Origin: Acidithiobacillus sp.
GTDB lineage: Bacteria > Pseudomonadota > Gammaproteobacteria > Acidithiobacillales > Acidithiobacillaceae
Direction of reading: 5' to 3'
Assembly: GCA_028697715.1 (NCBI GenBank)
Contig: JAQVDS010000025.1
Span: forward strand, 1-36,963
DNA: 36,963 nt
Shown here: one piece after another, positions 1 through 8,349 of the stretch
Layout: every line of letters starts with the position of its first letter
Position numbering within the stretch: the first letter of the stretch is position 1
Made by a program: the position numbers and the translations under genes
The notes under the pieces: generated by a model
What the model was told of the DNA's origin: nothing
The model's database searches: none
The model's input: the letters and a program-made list of their open reading frames with translations, nothing else

Positions 1-146
1 CGTAAACTCCTTGTCGGCCCTGTGGGCCCAGACTATGATCCGTTGCCGTGTCCGTTTTGGATCTCTTTATAGTTGACTATTATGCTCTTCTATTGTTCCA
101 AAGCCAAGTCAAGGATTTTGTTGCAGGTAGTCAAATGGGAGTGAAG

Positions 147-440
147 ATGGAGGCAAAAACCGATATTGGACAGCGCTGTCGCACATTGTTCGAGAATCCC
201 GCCGTACGCGCCAAGGGTTGGCGGAGCAATCTCTTCTGGCGTCCGGAAAACCCACAAAATCCTTACGGGAGCCTGCGCGTCGATGGGGAAGAACTGGAGG
301 TGCTACTGGCGGCGATTGTCGGGGTAGAGGCGACGAGCCGGCCTGCCCTGGAACAACGGCACCCGGGTCGCGCGGGTTTTATCGAGCGCTCCATTGCGCA
401 CGGAGAATTGCCGCTACTGACCTACCAGAGCGACTCTTGA
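147..440 (+). CDS. Small hypothetical protein upstream of the ATP-grasp ligase
   Basis: A 97-residue soluble protein that I do not recognise. It has no signal peptide, membrane segment or cysteine cluster. The first third is basic, with a tryptophan/aromatic stretch (GWRSNLFWRPENPQNPYG), followed by an acidic helix-like segment. I chose the ATG at 147 because GGAG lies five bases ahead of it. An in-frame ATG at 135 with AGG seven bases ahead is nearly as good, and a GTG at 48 is less likely. Its TGA at 438-440 overlaps the TTG proposed to start the downstream ligase, which suggests translational coupling and a shared job. It could be a substrate or partner of that ligase, but this is inferred from position alone. 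Confidence 0.55.
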   Translation: MEAKTDIGQRCRTLFENPAVRAKGWRSNLFWRPENPQNPYGSLRVDGEELEVLLAAIVGVEATSRPALEQRHPGRAGFIERSIAHGELPLLTYQSDS

Positions 441-1330
441 CCTCCGTCGCGATCCTGTCGCGCTACCCGGAGCTCTATTCCACCTGCCGCTTGCAGGAGG
501 CGCTACGCGCAAGGGGGGTAGATGGGCGCGTCCTGCAGCCCGAACGCTGCGCCCTGCATGTCCAGCAAGGAAAATTCTATCTATATTACGAAGGCCAGGT
601 CCTGCCGCCTCCCGAACTGGTACTGCCACGCTTTGGCAGTCCCTTGACCCAGCTCGGTGTGCGCCTGCTACGGCAGCTGGCGGCGCAGGGTAGCTATTGC
701 CTCAATGGCGGTGATGCGATCTTGCACGCGCGCGACAAATTTCTGTCCCTGCAAATCCTCGCCGGCGCGTCCTTGCCTGTGCCGGAGACCTGGTATCTTG
801 CCGATGCTTCGGCGACGGAAACGGCGCTCGCGCAATTGGGAAAACCACTGGTCAGCAAACTGCTCAGCGGCTCCCAGGGGGTCGGCGTTAACTTGGCGGA
901 GAGCCGCGCGGGCGCGCGGGCGCTGGTGGATACCCTGCTGCAGTTGCAACACGAAACCCTCTTGCAACGCTTTTTGCCCACAGGAGAGGACTATCGGGTG
1001 ATCGTCCTCGGCAGCGGGGCGCTGGCGGCCATGCGCCGACGGGCGGGGCCGGGAGAGTTCCGTAGCAATTTACATCGGGCCGGGACGGCGGAGCGCGTGG
1101 AGGACGCGGAAGTGCTGGCGCGCCTGGAAAAGTTGGCGCTTGCCGCAACGGCAGCCTTGGACCTGGATTTTGCCGGGGTAGATCTGATGCTCGATGAGCA
1201 AGGCGCTCCTGTCATCCTAGAGGTCAATCCCGTCCCCAGCCTGGAGGGCGTCGAGCGCGTGAGTGGCATTGATATTGCTGGAAAGATCGTGGACTTCGCT
1301 CTTAGTCGTCGTGTGCAGGCATCTGCCTGA
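437..1330 (+). CDS. RimK-like ATP-grasp ligase
   Basis: A protein of about 297 residues with the layout of the RimK branch of ATP-grasp enzymes, which join a carboxylate to an amine through an acyl-phosphate. The N-terminus (AILSRYPELYSTCRLQEA) resembles the pre-ATP-grasp domain. The nucleotide-binding region includes KPLVSKLLSGSQGVGV, and the metal-binding end has DLDFAGVDLM and then ILEVNPVPSLEGVE. The start is the TTG at 437, just before the conserved part begins and overlapping the stop of the upstream gene. An in-frame extension to 218 translates into arginine/glycine-rich shadow sequence and is rejected. The 3' end runs 29 bp into convergent plsC. The substrate cannot be told from sequence: candidates are glutamylation of a protein or cofactor, or peptide ligation. 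Confidence 0.8.
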   Translation: MTSVAILSRYPELYSTCRLQEALRARGVDGRVLQPERCALHVQQGKFYLYYEGQVLPPPELVLPRFGSPLTQLGVRLLRQLAAQGSYCLNGGDAILHARDKFLSLQILAGASLPVPETWYLADASATETALAQLGKPLVSKLLSGSQGVGVNLAESRAGARALVDTLLQLQHETLLQRFLPTGEDYRVIVLGSGALAAMRRRAGPGEFRSNLHRAGTAERVEDAEVLARLEKLALAATAALDLDFAGVDLMLDEQGAPVILEVNPVPSLEGVERVSGIDIAGKIVDFALSRRVQASA

Positions 1331-2018
1331 TTTCCGCGGCGATCCACTCGCGTAGACGGTCGGTCACCTGATTGCTGCGCCCTTCGCCGTTATCAGCCGG
1401 GCCAAAATGCAGGTGTAGTTCGCCCGATCGCATGCGCCAGTCGTGGCGTGGCCAGAAGCAGCCACTGTTGAGGGCGAGGGGGGTGATGGGTACGCCAGCG
1501 CGCTGCGCGAGGGCAACGCCGGTCTGGTGAAAGGCGCCCAATTCACCGCAGCCTTGCCGCGTGCCCTCCGGAAAAATGAGAACGGGAATTCCTGCCCGCA
1601 GGCGTTTTTCTCCCTCTTCCAGAACCTGTTTGAGGGCCTGGCGTCTCGCTTGACGGTCGATGGCGATGGGTTGGCTCAGGGGTAGATACCAGCCGATGAT
1701 GGGAAAACGCAGCAGTTCGGCCTTGAGGACAAAAGACAGACGCGGGAAGTAACGCCATAGCAGCAGGGTTTCGAGGGAGGACTGATGATTGCTGAGAATG
1801 ACGCAGGGGCCGGCCGGTATATTCTCTAGCCCCTGTACGTGATAACGCACACCAATACTCCAAGAAAAGATGTGGCTCGCGACCCGCGCCCAGGTACCGC
1901 AGCCCCAGTAGCGCCAGGATTGGGGCAAGAGAGGGAAGGGCAGAAGCAGCAGCGCCCATACTAGGGTCCATAACGTGAATGACGCATAAAACAGTATGCT
2001 GCGCAGGGCACGGGCCAT
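1302..2018 (-). CDS. plsC: 1-acyl-sn-glycerol-3-phosphate acyltransferase
   Basis: A 238-residue membrane acyltransferase that adds the second acyl chain to lysophosphatidic acid in phospholipid synthesis. An N-terminal hydrophobic segment (residues about 8-32) anchors it. The acyltransferase block has SNHQSSLET, an HX4E form of the usual HX4D catalytic motif that also occurs in related proteobacterial PlsC proteins, and IFPEGTRQG for binding the glycerol phosphate. Its start lies three bases after the gmhB stop, so it is the last gene of the glyQ-glyS-gmhB-plsC run. The final 29 bp overlap the end of the convergent ATP-grasp gene. Confidence 0.9.
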   Translation of the reverse strand: MARALRSILFYASFTLWTLVWALLLLPFPLLPQSWRYWGCGTWARVASHIFSWSIGVRYHVQGLENIPAGPCVILSNHQSSLETLLLWRYFPRLSFVLKAELLRFPIIGWYLPLSQPIAIDRQARRQALKQVLEEGEKRLRAGIPVLIFPEGTRQGCGELGAFHQTGVALAQRAGVPITPLALNSGCFWPRHDWRMRSGELHLHFGPADNGEGRSNQVTDRLREWIAAEIRQMPAHDD

Positions 2019-2021
2019 GAC

Positions 2022-2558
2022 TCAGTGGCCAAGCAGGGCGTCGGCGACGGCGGCCAGATTGGCGAAGACGGGAACACCCTCGGCCCGCGCAGTATCTGCC
2101 GCCTTCTTGCCTTTACCCGTCAGTACCAGGATGGGGCTGGCACCGGCACTCCGTGCCGCCAGCAGATCGCGGTGGCTGTCCCCGACGGCCGGCACTCCTT
2201 GCAGATCGACCTGAAAGCGGTCGGCAATCTCGCGAAACATCCCGTCCTGGGGTTTGCGGCAGGCGCAACCAGCTTCCGGGTGATGGGGACAGAAAAAAAT
2301 GGCATCAATCCGTCCCCCCATCTCCGCCAATTCCCGCCGCATGCGGGCATGGATGGAGCCCAAGGCGCGCAGGCTGAACAGACGCCGGCCAATACCCGAT
2401 TGGTTGCTGGCCACCACGACGGTGTAGCCGGCGCGATTGAAGCGGGCAATGGCCTCTAGACTACCGGGAATCGGCCGCCATTCAGCAGCCGACTTGATGT
2501 AGGCATCGCTGTCTTCGTTGATAACGCCGTCGCGGTCGAGGATGAGCAGATGCGTCAT
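2022..2558 (-). CDS. gmhB: D-glycero-beta-D-manno-heptose-1,7-bisphosphate 7-phosphatase
   Basis: A 178-residue HAD-superfamily phosphatase of the histidinol-phosphatase/GmhB type. It removes the C7 phosphate during synthesis of ADP-heptose for lipopolysaccharide inner core. The DxD nucleophile motif is LILDRDGVIN (D8, D10). The structural zinc site is C90, H92, C98 and C100 in FFCPHHPEAGCACRKP, and GVPAVGDSHRDLLAA is the late acidic motif. The ATG overlaps the glyS stop as ATGA. GmhB next to glyS and plsC is a common proteobacterial arrangement. Histidinol-phosphate phosphatase is the main alternative, but no his genes are nearby. Confidence 0.9.
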   Translation of the reverse strand: MTHLLILDRDGVINEDSDAYIKSAAEWRPIPGSLEAIARFNRAGYTVVVASNQSGIGRRLFSLRALGSIHARMRRELAEMGGRIDAIFFCPHHPEAGCACRKPQDGMFREIADRFQVDLQGVPAVGDSHRDLLAARSAGASPILVLTGKGKKAADTARAEGVPVFANLAAVADALLGH

Positions 2559-4633
2559 CCGCGGCCCTGTAGCTGGGAAAAATCGGCGATGTGCAAAAAC
2601 GCGCCTTGCAGCGCCTGTAACAGCGCCAGACGTTGTCCGCGGAGCGCACGATCCTCGCAGAGTACCATCACTTCCGCAAAGAAACGGTCCACCGGATCGT
2701 GCAGGCTGGCAAGGGTCACCAGTGCGTGATGGTAGTTCCTGTCCTTGAGGTTATCTTCAACGGTTTTCTCAATGGCCGTCCAGGCGTTCCACAACGCCTT
2801 TTCCGCGGTTTCCTGTAACAGGCCGGGACGCAGGTCCGTAGTTTCCTGGCTTCCTTCCTTGCGCAAGAGATTACTGACGCGTTTGATCAGCGCCGCCAGA
2901 TCATCGGCGCGCGGATCACCGGCGAGGAAGGTGCTGAGACTCTCCAGGCGATGTTGGGCGTCGAGGGGATCATCACCGGCCACCGCCAGTATCGCCGCAA
3001 TTTGGTCGGCGGCGAAGCCCTCTTCGCGAAAGATCACGCGCAGCCGGTCCTGGAAGAACTCGCCGAGCTTCGCGCTGGCTTCCGCGCCAGGAGGCAGTGT
3101 CGCGGCATAGGCATCGCGACCCATCTGCGTGAGCGCAGCCAGGGAGAAAGAGTGTTCTCCTTCCAGTGCAATGCGCAGAATGCCCAGAGCGGCACGACGC
3201 AGAGCAAAGGGATCGCGGTCGCCGGTCGGGATTTTCCCCAGCGCAAAAAATCCATAGAGGGTGTCGATACGATCCGCCAGAGCCAACGCCTGCCCGGTAG
3301 GCGAAGCCGGGATGGCGTCATCGCGCCCTACCGGCCGGTACTGTTCGCCGATGGCCTGGGCCACGGCCGCCGATTCGCCGTCATGGCCGGCATAGTAGGC
3401 CCCCATGATGCCCTGTAGTTCCGGAAACTCTCCGACCATGCCGCTGAGCAGATCGCTTTTGCAGAGTTGCGCGGCACGCCGGCAATCCTCGGGATCGGCG
3501 CCGAGCATCGCCGCCACACTGGGGGCAAGATTTTGCAGGCGCCGTACCTTGTCGCCTATGCTCCCTAGGCCGTCCTGGAAAGAGACCTTGTCCAGATCGG
3601 AAATCCAGGCGACCAGGCTGCTTTTGCGGTCCTGATCCCAGAAAAAGGCCGCATCAGCTAGGCGCGCGCGCAGTACCCGATTGTTACCATGAATGACGAC
3701 CTGCGCATCACGGCTTTCGAGGTTGGCAATAAAGAGATAACGTGCTGCCAGCTTCCCTTGCCGATCGCGCAGGGGGACATAGCGCTGGTGCTGAATCATC
3801 ACCGTGATCAGCACTTCCTCCGGGAGCCGCAGATATGTTTCGGCAAAGCCGCCCGCCAGGGCAACGGGCCATTCGCAGAGCCCGGTGATCTCATCGAGGA
3901 GGGCATCGCCAAGCATGGGTGTACAATCCAGCTCCTGCGCCAAGCGTTGCAGTTCCGCTGCGATATAGGCGCGGCGCTCCTGCCAATGGGCGCGGACCTG
4001 TGCTTGCAGCAAGGCTTGCGCATAGGTCTGCGGCTGCACGACTGGCACGGGGCCAGGATGATGGACGCGATGACCGAAACTATGAGCCTCACTTTGCAGG
4101 CCAAAGGCCTGCCAGGATAAGCACTGGTCGGCGAAGCGGAGCAGCAGCCAACGAATGGGACGGGAGAAGCTTTCTTCGTGCTTGCCCCAACGCATTCGCT
4201 TGCGCAAAGGTAAGGACTCCACCCAGCGCGTCGCCAGATCCGGCAAGAGCGCCGCTACGGGGCGGGACGGATGCTGGATACGCCACGCCAGCACGACGCC
4301 TTTTTCGGTTTCCAAGCGTTGTAGATCGCTGACTGCGACACCGCAAGAGCGGGCGAACCCCTCAGCCGCCGGCGTTGCCTTGCCGTCGACAAAAGCCCGT
4401 TCGAGCGCCGGTCCGCGGCGGAGTTCTTCCTCGGCCCGTGTGGCACTGGCGAGCTCGTGAATGAGTAGCGCAATTCGACGCGGAGAAACGTAGGGGAGGA
4501 TCTCGCCATACTCGATGCCGCTTTCGTCCAGCAGGCGGGCCATGATCTCTACGGCGCTTAGCTGCAGCTGCTGTTGTTCCGCTGCCGGTAGTTCCTCGCA
4601 ACCGATTTCCAGTAACATGGGATGGGACTTCAT
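2555..4633 (-). CDS. glyS: Glycyl-tRNA synthetase, beta subunit
   Basis: A 692-residue subunit of the bacterial heterotetrameric glycyl-tRNA synthetase, of normal length. The N-terminus ([11 protein letters not shown]) and the [17 protein letters not shown]-like and [14 protein letters not shown] segments are typical of the family. The C-terminal part carries the tRNA-recognition/anticodon-binding domain, ending in [18 protein letters not shown]. It is translationally coupled at both ends: its ATG overlaps the glyQ stop and its stop overlaps the gmhB ATG, both as ATGA. It works in the cytoplasm with GlyQ to charge tRNA-Gly. Confidence 0.97.
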   Translation of the reverse strand: MKSHPMLLEIGCEELPAAEQQQLQLSAVEIMARLLDESGIEYGEILPYVSPRRIALLIHELASATRAEEELRRGPALERAFVDGKATPAAEGFARSCGVAVSDLQRLETEKGVVLAWRIQHPSRPVAALLPDLATRWVESLPLRKRMRWGKHEESFSRPIRWLLLRFADQCLSWQAFGLQSEAHSFGHRVHHPGPVPVVQPQTYAQALLQAQVRAHWQERRAYIAAELQRLAQELDCTPMLGDALLDEITGLCEWPVALAGGFAETYLRLPEEVLITVMIQHQRYVPLRDRQGKLAARYLFIANLESRDAQVVIHGNNRVLRARLADAAFFWDQDRKSSLVAWISDLDKVSFQDGLGSIGDKVRRLQNLAPSVAAMLGADPEDCRRAAQLCKSDLLSGMVGEFPELQGIMGAYYAGHDGESAAVAQAIGEQYRPVGRDDAIPASPTGQALALADRIDTLYGFFALGKIPTGDRDPFALRRAALGILRIALEGEHSFSLAALTQMGRDAYAATLPPGAEASAKLGEFFQDRLRVIFREEGFAADQIAAILAVAGDDPLDAQHRLESLSTFLAGDPRADDLAALIKRVSNLLRKEGSQETTDLRPGLLQETAEKALWNAWTAIEKTVEDNLKDRNYHHALVTLASLHDPVDRFFAEVMVLCEDRALRGQRLALLQALQGAFLHIADFSQLQGRG

Positions 4634-5508
4634 GCGTCACCTCCCTGCAACAAGGGGTGGCCAAGCTCGGCGCGAGCCTCGGCATAGATTTCCGCTACCG
4701 CACGCGCCATATTCCGTACCCGGCCGATGAAGCGTGCCCGCTCGTTGACGGCGATGGCATGGCGGGCATCGAGCAGGTTGAAGGTGTGGGAGCAGTCGAG
4801 CACCCGTTCATAGGCGGGCAGGGGCAGCTTGGCCGCGATGAGGCTCTGACAATCGGCTTCGGCGCGGTCAAAGCGTTGCCTTAGATCGTCTACGGGAGCC
4901 AGCTCGAAATTGTAGCGGGACTGCTCCACTTCGTTCTGGTGATAAACGTCGCCGTAGCTCACGCCCGGTGTCCAGATCAGATCATATACACTTTCAACGC
5001 CTTGCAGATACATAGCCAGGCGCTCCAGGCCGTAGGTGATTTCGCCCATTACCGGACGACAATCCAGGCCCCCAACCTGCTGAAAATAGGTGAACTGCGT
5101 TACTTCCATGCCATTCAGCCAGACTTCCCAGCCTAGACCCCAGGCGCCAAGGGTGGGCGATTCCCAGTCGTCCTCAACGAAACGAATATCCTGCAACGCA
5201 ATGTCGATGCCGAGGCGGCGCAGGGATTCCAGATAGAGCTCCTGCAGGTTACTGGGATTGGGTTTGAGTACCGCCTGAAACTGGTAATAGTGCTGTAGCC
5301 GGTTGGGGTTGTCGCCATAGCGGCCATCGGTGGGGCGGCGTGATGGTTGTACGTAGGCAGCACGCCAGGGTTCCGGACCGATTGCCCGTAAAAAGGTTGC
5401 CGGGTGAAAGGTGCCTGCACCCACGGGCATGTCCATGGGTTGCAACACCACACATCCCTGTTCACTCCAGAACTGTTGTAACTGTTGGATGATTTCCTGA
5501 AAAGTCAT
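4630..5508 (-). CDS. glyQ: Glycyl-tRNA synthetase, alpha subunit
   Basis: A 292-residue catalytic subunit of heterotetrameric glycyl-tRNA synthetase. Nearly the whole chain matches the family by eye, for example [40 protein letters not shown] and [12 protein letters not shown]. The start is the ATG at 5508 ([10 protein letters not shown]), with GGGG about six bases upstream. A TTG at 5535 would add nine residues not expected in the family. It overlaps glyS by four bases. The gene sits downstream of the roadblock/GTPase genes on the same strand with a 63-bp gap, so read-through from that unit is possible. Confidence 0.97.
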   Translation of the reverse strand: MTFQEIIQQLQQFWSEQGCVVLQPMDMPVGAGTFHPATFLRAIGPEPWRAAYVQPSRRPTDGRYGDNPNRLQHYYQFQAVLKPNPSNLQELYLESLRRLGIDIALQDIRFVEDDWESPTLGAWGLGWEVWLNGMEVTQFTYFQQVGGLDCRPVMGEITYGLERLAMYLQGVESVYDLIWTPGVSYGDVYHQNEVEQSRYNFELAPVDDLRQRFDRAEADCQSLIAAKLPLPAYERVLDCSHTFNLLDARHAIAVNERARFIGRVRNMARAVAEIYAEARAELGHPLLQGGDA

Positions 5509-5571
5509 GGCGACCCCGCTGCACGAGGACGCCAATTATGGCCGAACGCCCGGTATCAGGAAAGTCTGGGC

Positions 5572-5934
5572 TCACAGAAGTTCTGCAATACCTTGGGCGG
5601 CGCGCTTTGCATCCAGAAAAATCAAGCCGAGTTTTGCTTCTTTTCTGGCAATTACGGTGAGAACGGCATCGTGTCCGGCATGAATGAGCAGGACGTATCC
5701 AGAGTCTCCCTTGATCATCACCTGTTCCAGGTCACCGCGGGCCAGCTCCGCTGCCGTTCGGTCGCCCAGGGACAGCATCGCGGCAGCCATGGCACCGACG
5801 CGATCCTCGTCCATGTTGCCGGCCAGCAGGGAGGCGATGGTCAGCCCATCGGTAGAGATGACTGCAGACGCCTCGATGTCGGCGGAAGAGCCGTTGAGGT
5901 CACTGAGGATAGATTTAAGCATTTCTTCACGCAT
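5572..5934 (-). CDS. Roadblock/LC7-domain protein
   Basis: A 120-residue single-domain roadblock/LC7 protein. The pattern is classic: an N-terminal helix, ASAVISTDGLTIASLL, a central helix (GAMAAAMLSLGDRTAAEL), the strand QVMIKGDSGYVLLIHAG and the closing ARKEAKLGLIFLDAKRAA. Roadblock proteins such as MglB and CvnB regulate small Ras-like GTPases, and a GTPase gene lies two genes upstream in the same direction. A GGGAG is found about nine bases before the ATG. The protein is likely cytosolic and dimeric. Its inferred role is GTPase-activating or scaffold partner of the 6607-7173 product. Confidence 0.85.
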   Translation of the reverse strand: MREEMLKSILSDLNGSSADIEASAVISTDGLTIASLLAGNMDEDRVGAMAAAMLSLGDRTAAELARGDLEQVMIKGDSGYVLLIHAGHDAVLTVIARKEAKLGLIFLDAKRAAQGIAELL

Positions 5935-5971
5935 GGCATTAAAACTCCCGTTAAAATAAGGATGAAGATGT

Positions 5972-6610
5972 TTAGCGATACCGTTGATCGAGTATTTGTA
6001 CGAGGGTGACGAAGGGCTGGCTCTGAAGTAGAGGGGCGCCGCCGATGATCAACATAAAACGCTGTGGACCAATAAACAGCGGCCAGAATCCGAGCTCGGA
6101 CTGTCCCGCAGGGTCGACCAGTGCCCAAGTTTCACTGTGGATGCGGAGATTGTTGCGTAATAACCTCCCATGTCGGTCCTGCAGGCTGAGCAAATCAGCG
6201 GAAAGTCCGGCAAGCTCCTCCGCGGATTCATGTAAGAAGCCTGATGTGGACAGGTAAAAACCGTTTTCATCGGCAAGTAAAGCGCGTTGCACGTCCGATA
6301 GCTGCGCCAGCAACCCGGGGAGAATGTCTTCCAGACGCTGCTCGGGGGTGTGGCGTGGCTCGGGACTTCCGCGGATCAAACCCAGACGTTGCAGGCGGAA
6401 AATACTGCGCAAGGCGTCATCCGGTGAGTCCAGTCGGGTCCAGCGGCAGGCAGCTTCCCGGCCGAAGGGGTCGCGCGATCCTTCGCGAAGAATGTGGAAA
6501 AGGATCGATCGGTTACCTTCTAGTTCCGGGCCGGAGCTGATATAGAATGCACCCGCTGGCGTCAACTCGGCATACAGAGGGCGCTCAGAAGTGACGAGTT
6601 CGATGCTCAT
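5972..6610 (-). CDS. Roadblock-like protein with extra N-terminal domain
   Basis: A 212-residue soluble protein without a clear family name. Residues about 100-205 read like a second, divergent roadblock fold: ALLADENGFYLSTSGF, a helix (AEELAGLSADLLSLQDRHG), WALVDPAGQSELGFWPLFIG and FMLIIGGAPLLQ. The first 80 residues contain LFHILREGS and DDALRSIFRLQRLGLI, which resemble a small winged-helix unit. The ATG overlaps the stop of the GTPase gene as ATGA, which strongly suggests co-translation. It could be an adaptor that links the GTPase to a partner. The family assignment rests on pattern only. Confidence 0.7.
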   Translation of the reverse strand: MSIELVTSERPLYAELTPAGAFYISSGPELEGNRSILFHILREGSRDPFGREAACRWTRLDSPDDALRSIFRLQRLGLIRGSPEPRHTPEQRLEDILPGLLAQLSDVQRALLADENGFYLSTSGFLHESAEELAGLSADLLSLQDRHGRLLRNNLRIHSETWALVDPAGQSELGFWPLFIGPQRFMLIIGGAPLLQSQPFVTLVQILDQRYR

Positions 6611-7173
6611 GGGAGCATTCCCAGACCAGGATCGATGGAGAAAAGTAGTGCCATGACCAGGTTCTTCACATCTTCTTTGTTGCGTCCATCTACCTCAAAG
6701 ATTGGTGGAACAGGATTGAGCATGTGCAGATCCTGACTGACCTCCGCGAGCATTTTTGCGTAGTCTGCGGTGTTCGGGCGGGGGTTGAGATCGGTCTTGC
6801 TGATGCCCAGGACCACCGGAACATCGGCAATGTAGTCCTTGAATGCATGCAGGAAGAAATGCATGTCCTTTTGCGGATTGGGGCGGGTGTTGTCCAGCAT
6901 CAATATCAGCCCGAGACCGCCGGAAGTCAGGATGTCCCACATGAAATCAAAGCGCTCCTGCCCGGGAGTGCCATATAAATGTACCTTGCTCTTGTCGCCA
7001 AGGTGCAGAATCCCATAGTCCATAGCTACGGTGGTGTGGCCTTTACGGTTTATGGTCATGTCTGAGGCTTTGGCGTCGGTAGATATGATGGGTACATCAG
7101 AGATAGCAGATATCGCTGAAGTTTTGCCTGCGCCAACCGGGCCAGTGAAAACGATTTTATTGTCCTCTCTCAT
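6607..7173 (-). CDS. MglA/CvnD-like small GTPase
   Basis: A 188-residue Ras-like GTPase. The P-loop is GPVGAGKT (G11-T18), a threonine pair at 47-48 (GHTTVAMDYG) fits switch I, and switch II is GTPGQERFDFMW (residues 68-79). That form, GTPGQ rather than DTAGQ, is typical of bacterial GTPases paired with roadblock proteins (MglA, conservon CvnD). The base-recognition motif is SKTD (125-128), with Ser replacing the usual Asn/Thr. GGGAGA lies about seven bases before the ATG. Its neighbours are two roadblock-type proteins, a receiver-like protein and a FimV-like protein, so a role in polarity or type IV pilus/surface motility is plausible but inferred. Confidence 0.88.
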   Translation of the reverse strand: MREDNKIVFTGPVGAGKTSAISAISDVPIISTDAKASDMTINRKGHTTVAMDYGILHLGDKSKVHLYGTPGQERFDFMWDILTSGGLGLILMLDNTRPNPQKDMHFFLHAFKDYIADVPVVLGISKTDLNPRPNTADYAKMLAEVSQDLHMLNPVPPIFEVDGRNKEDVKNLVMALLFSIDPGLGMLP

Positions 7174-7207
7174 AAATAAGTCTCCCGGTTATTTTTCATT
7201 TCCATCA

Positions 7208-8338
7208 CTATAGCCCCGCAATTTTTGCCAGCAGACGGCCAAGAAAACCACGCTTCGCGGGGCTCGGCCGTTGCGCTTCCGCTAGTGTGCTCGAGGGGAT
7301 CGCCGGCTCTGACGCCACCCCGGAAGCGGGGCTATATTCCAATAATTGCAAAGCATCAGCCGCGGCAAGAAAGTTTAAGAGCGCCTGAGGTTGTACCTGC
7401 AACATCCGTATGGTCAATGCTGGGGATGCCGGTGAACGGGCGAGAAAGGCCGCCAAACGCAATGCCTCGGGTAGTGGGTACAAACGCGTAAGGTTGGGCC
7501 ACCGACGCAGTTTTACCGGACGATTCAATGGAATTTTCTTGCTCAGGCGACCATCCGCAGCGATTGCGTGAATCTGCCAAAGGTATTCCGTGACTGTCAT
7601 CGAATGAACGGAGTCGTTGTCGGCGAAAGATGCGCCATCTCGGAGAACGAGGTTCTCTTCTCCCTCTCGAAAGATTGCTTGTGCCTCCTCCATGCTGACG
7701 CTAGCATCGACTTTCCCCTGTTCTGGAAGGATCCGCCAGAGCAATCTTCCATTGCGTCGATCGACGATTCCTACGGGAATTTGATCGCGTATCGCCCGTT
7801 GAACCAGCGCGAGAAGGCCCTGCTCTGGATCGAAGAATTCGATTTGATTCGGATCAAAACTGGGTTTCTCTCTTGCCGGCGGAGGCTGTTGCACACTCGT
7901 GGAGAGCTTCGCTGGAGTCGCTGCTGCTGCAGTATTTTGGACTTGCTCTACCGGTTCAGCGGGCTGCTGCAGAGGCAATTCACGGGTCATTGGTGATGGA
8001 CGCAGCAACTGTTCCAGCGCGGGGAACAGGGTTTCCATGCGGATCGGCTTGGTCAGCGTCACGAACTGGGGAAAGCTGTTGGGGACTACCGTCGTGGCGA
8101 GCAGGGGAATCCCGGGGTTTTCCTTACGAAATTTGTCGGCTTCCGCCAGCCCGTCGGGGGAATCCAGATCGGCAATCGCCACATCTGGGACTTGGTGATC
8201 GTCCGCTTCGAGAAGGCTATAATTTGCCTTACGGTTCATGCGAAAGGCCATGCGAAATACGGCCTCTTTTCGGATATCGAGGCCAATCCCGCGTACCAGA
8301 ATCGAAGGAGTTCCCGCAATCTGTGCCTTGTCAGTCAT
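7208..8338 (-). CDS. Degenerate receiver-domain protein with unknown C-terminal region
   Basis: A 376-residue cytosolic protein. Residues about 10-112 look like a response-regulator receiver fold: VAIADLDSP carries the acidic beta-3 end, LLATTVV the beta-4 Thr and LTKPIRMETL the beta-5 Lys-Pro. The beta-1 acidic pair is missing (SILVRGIGLD), so normal phosphorylation is doubtful. A Pro/Ala/Gln-rich linker (about 113-160) follows. The C-terminal region, about 165-345, includes PVGIVDRRNGRLLWRI and a helical run and belongs to no family I recognise. A very strong ribosome site (GAGGAGG) precedes the ATG. It lies between the FimV-like and GTPase genes, so it is probably part of that signalling module. 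Confidence 0.6.
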   Translation of the reverse strand: MTDKAQIAGTPSILVRGIGLDIRKEAVFRMAFRMNRKANYSLLEADDHQVPDVAIADLDSPDGLAEADKFRKENPGIPLLATTVVPNSFPQFVTLTKPIRMETLFPALEQLLRPSPMTRELPLQQPAEPVEQVQNTAAAATPAKLSTSVQQPPPAREKPSFDPNQIEFFDPEQGLLALVQRAIRDQIPVGIVDRRNGRLLWRILPEQGKVDASVSMEEAQAIFREGEENLVLRDGASFADNDSVHSMTVTEYLWQIHAIAADGRLSKKIPLNRPVKLRRWPNLTRLYPLPEALRLAAFLARSPASPALTIRMLQVQPQALLNFLAAADALQLLEYSPASGVASEPAIPSSTLAEAQRPSPAKRGFLGRLLAKIAGL

Positions 8339-8349
8339 GGTTTTCCTCC

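Noticed and set aside
1..146. Left edge region
   Set aside because: It holds a short GGCCC/GGGCC dyad and AT-rich sequence but no convincing gene end, promoter or RNA.
218..436. Longer N-terminus for the ATP-grasp ligase
   Set aside because: It overlaps the upstream gene in another frame and is Arg/Gly-rich without family similarity. The domain begins at the TTG.
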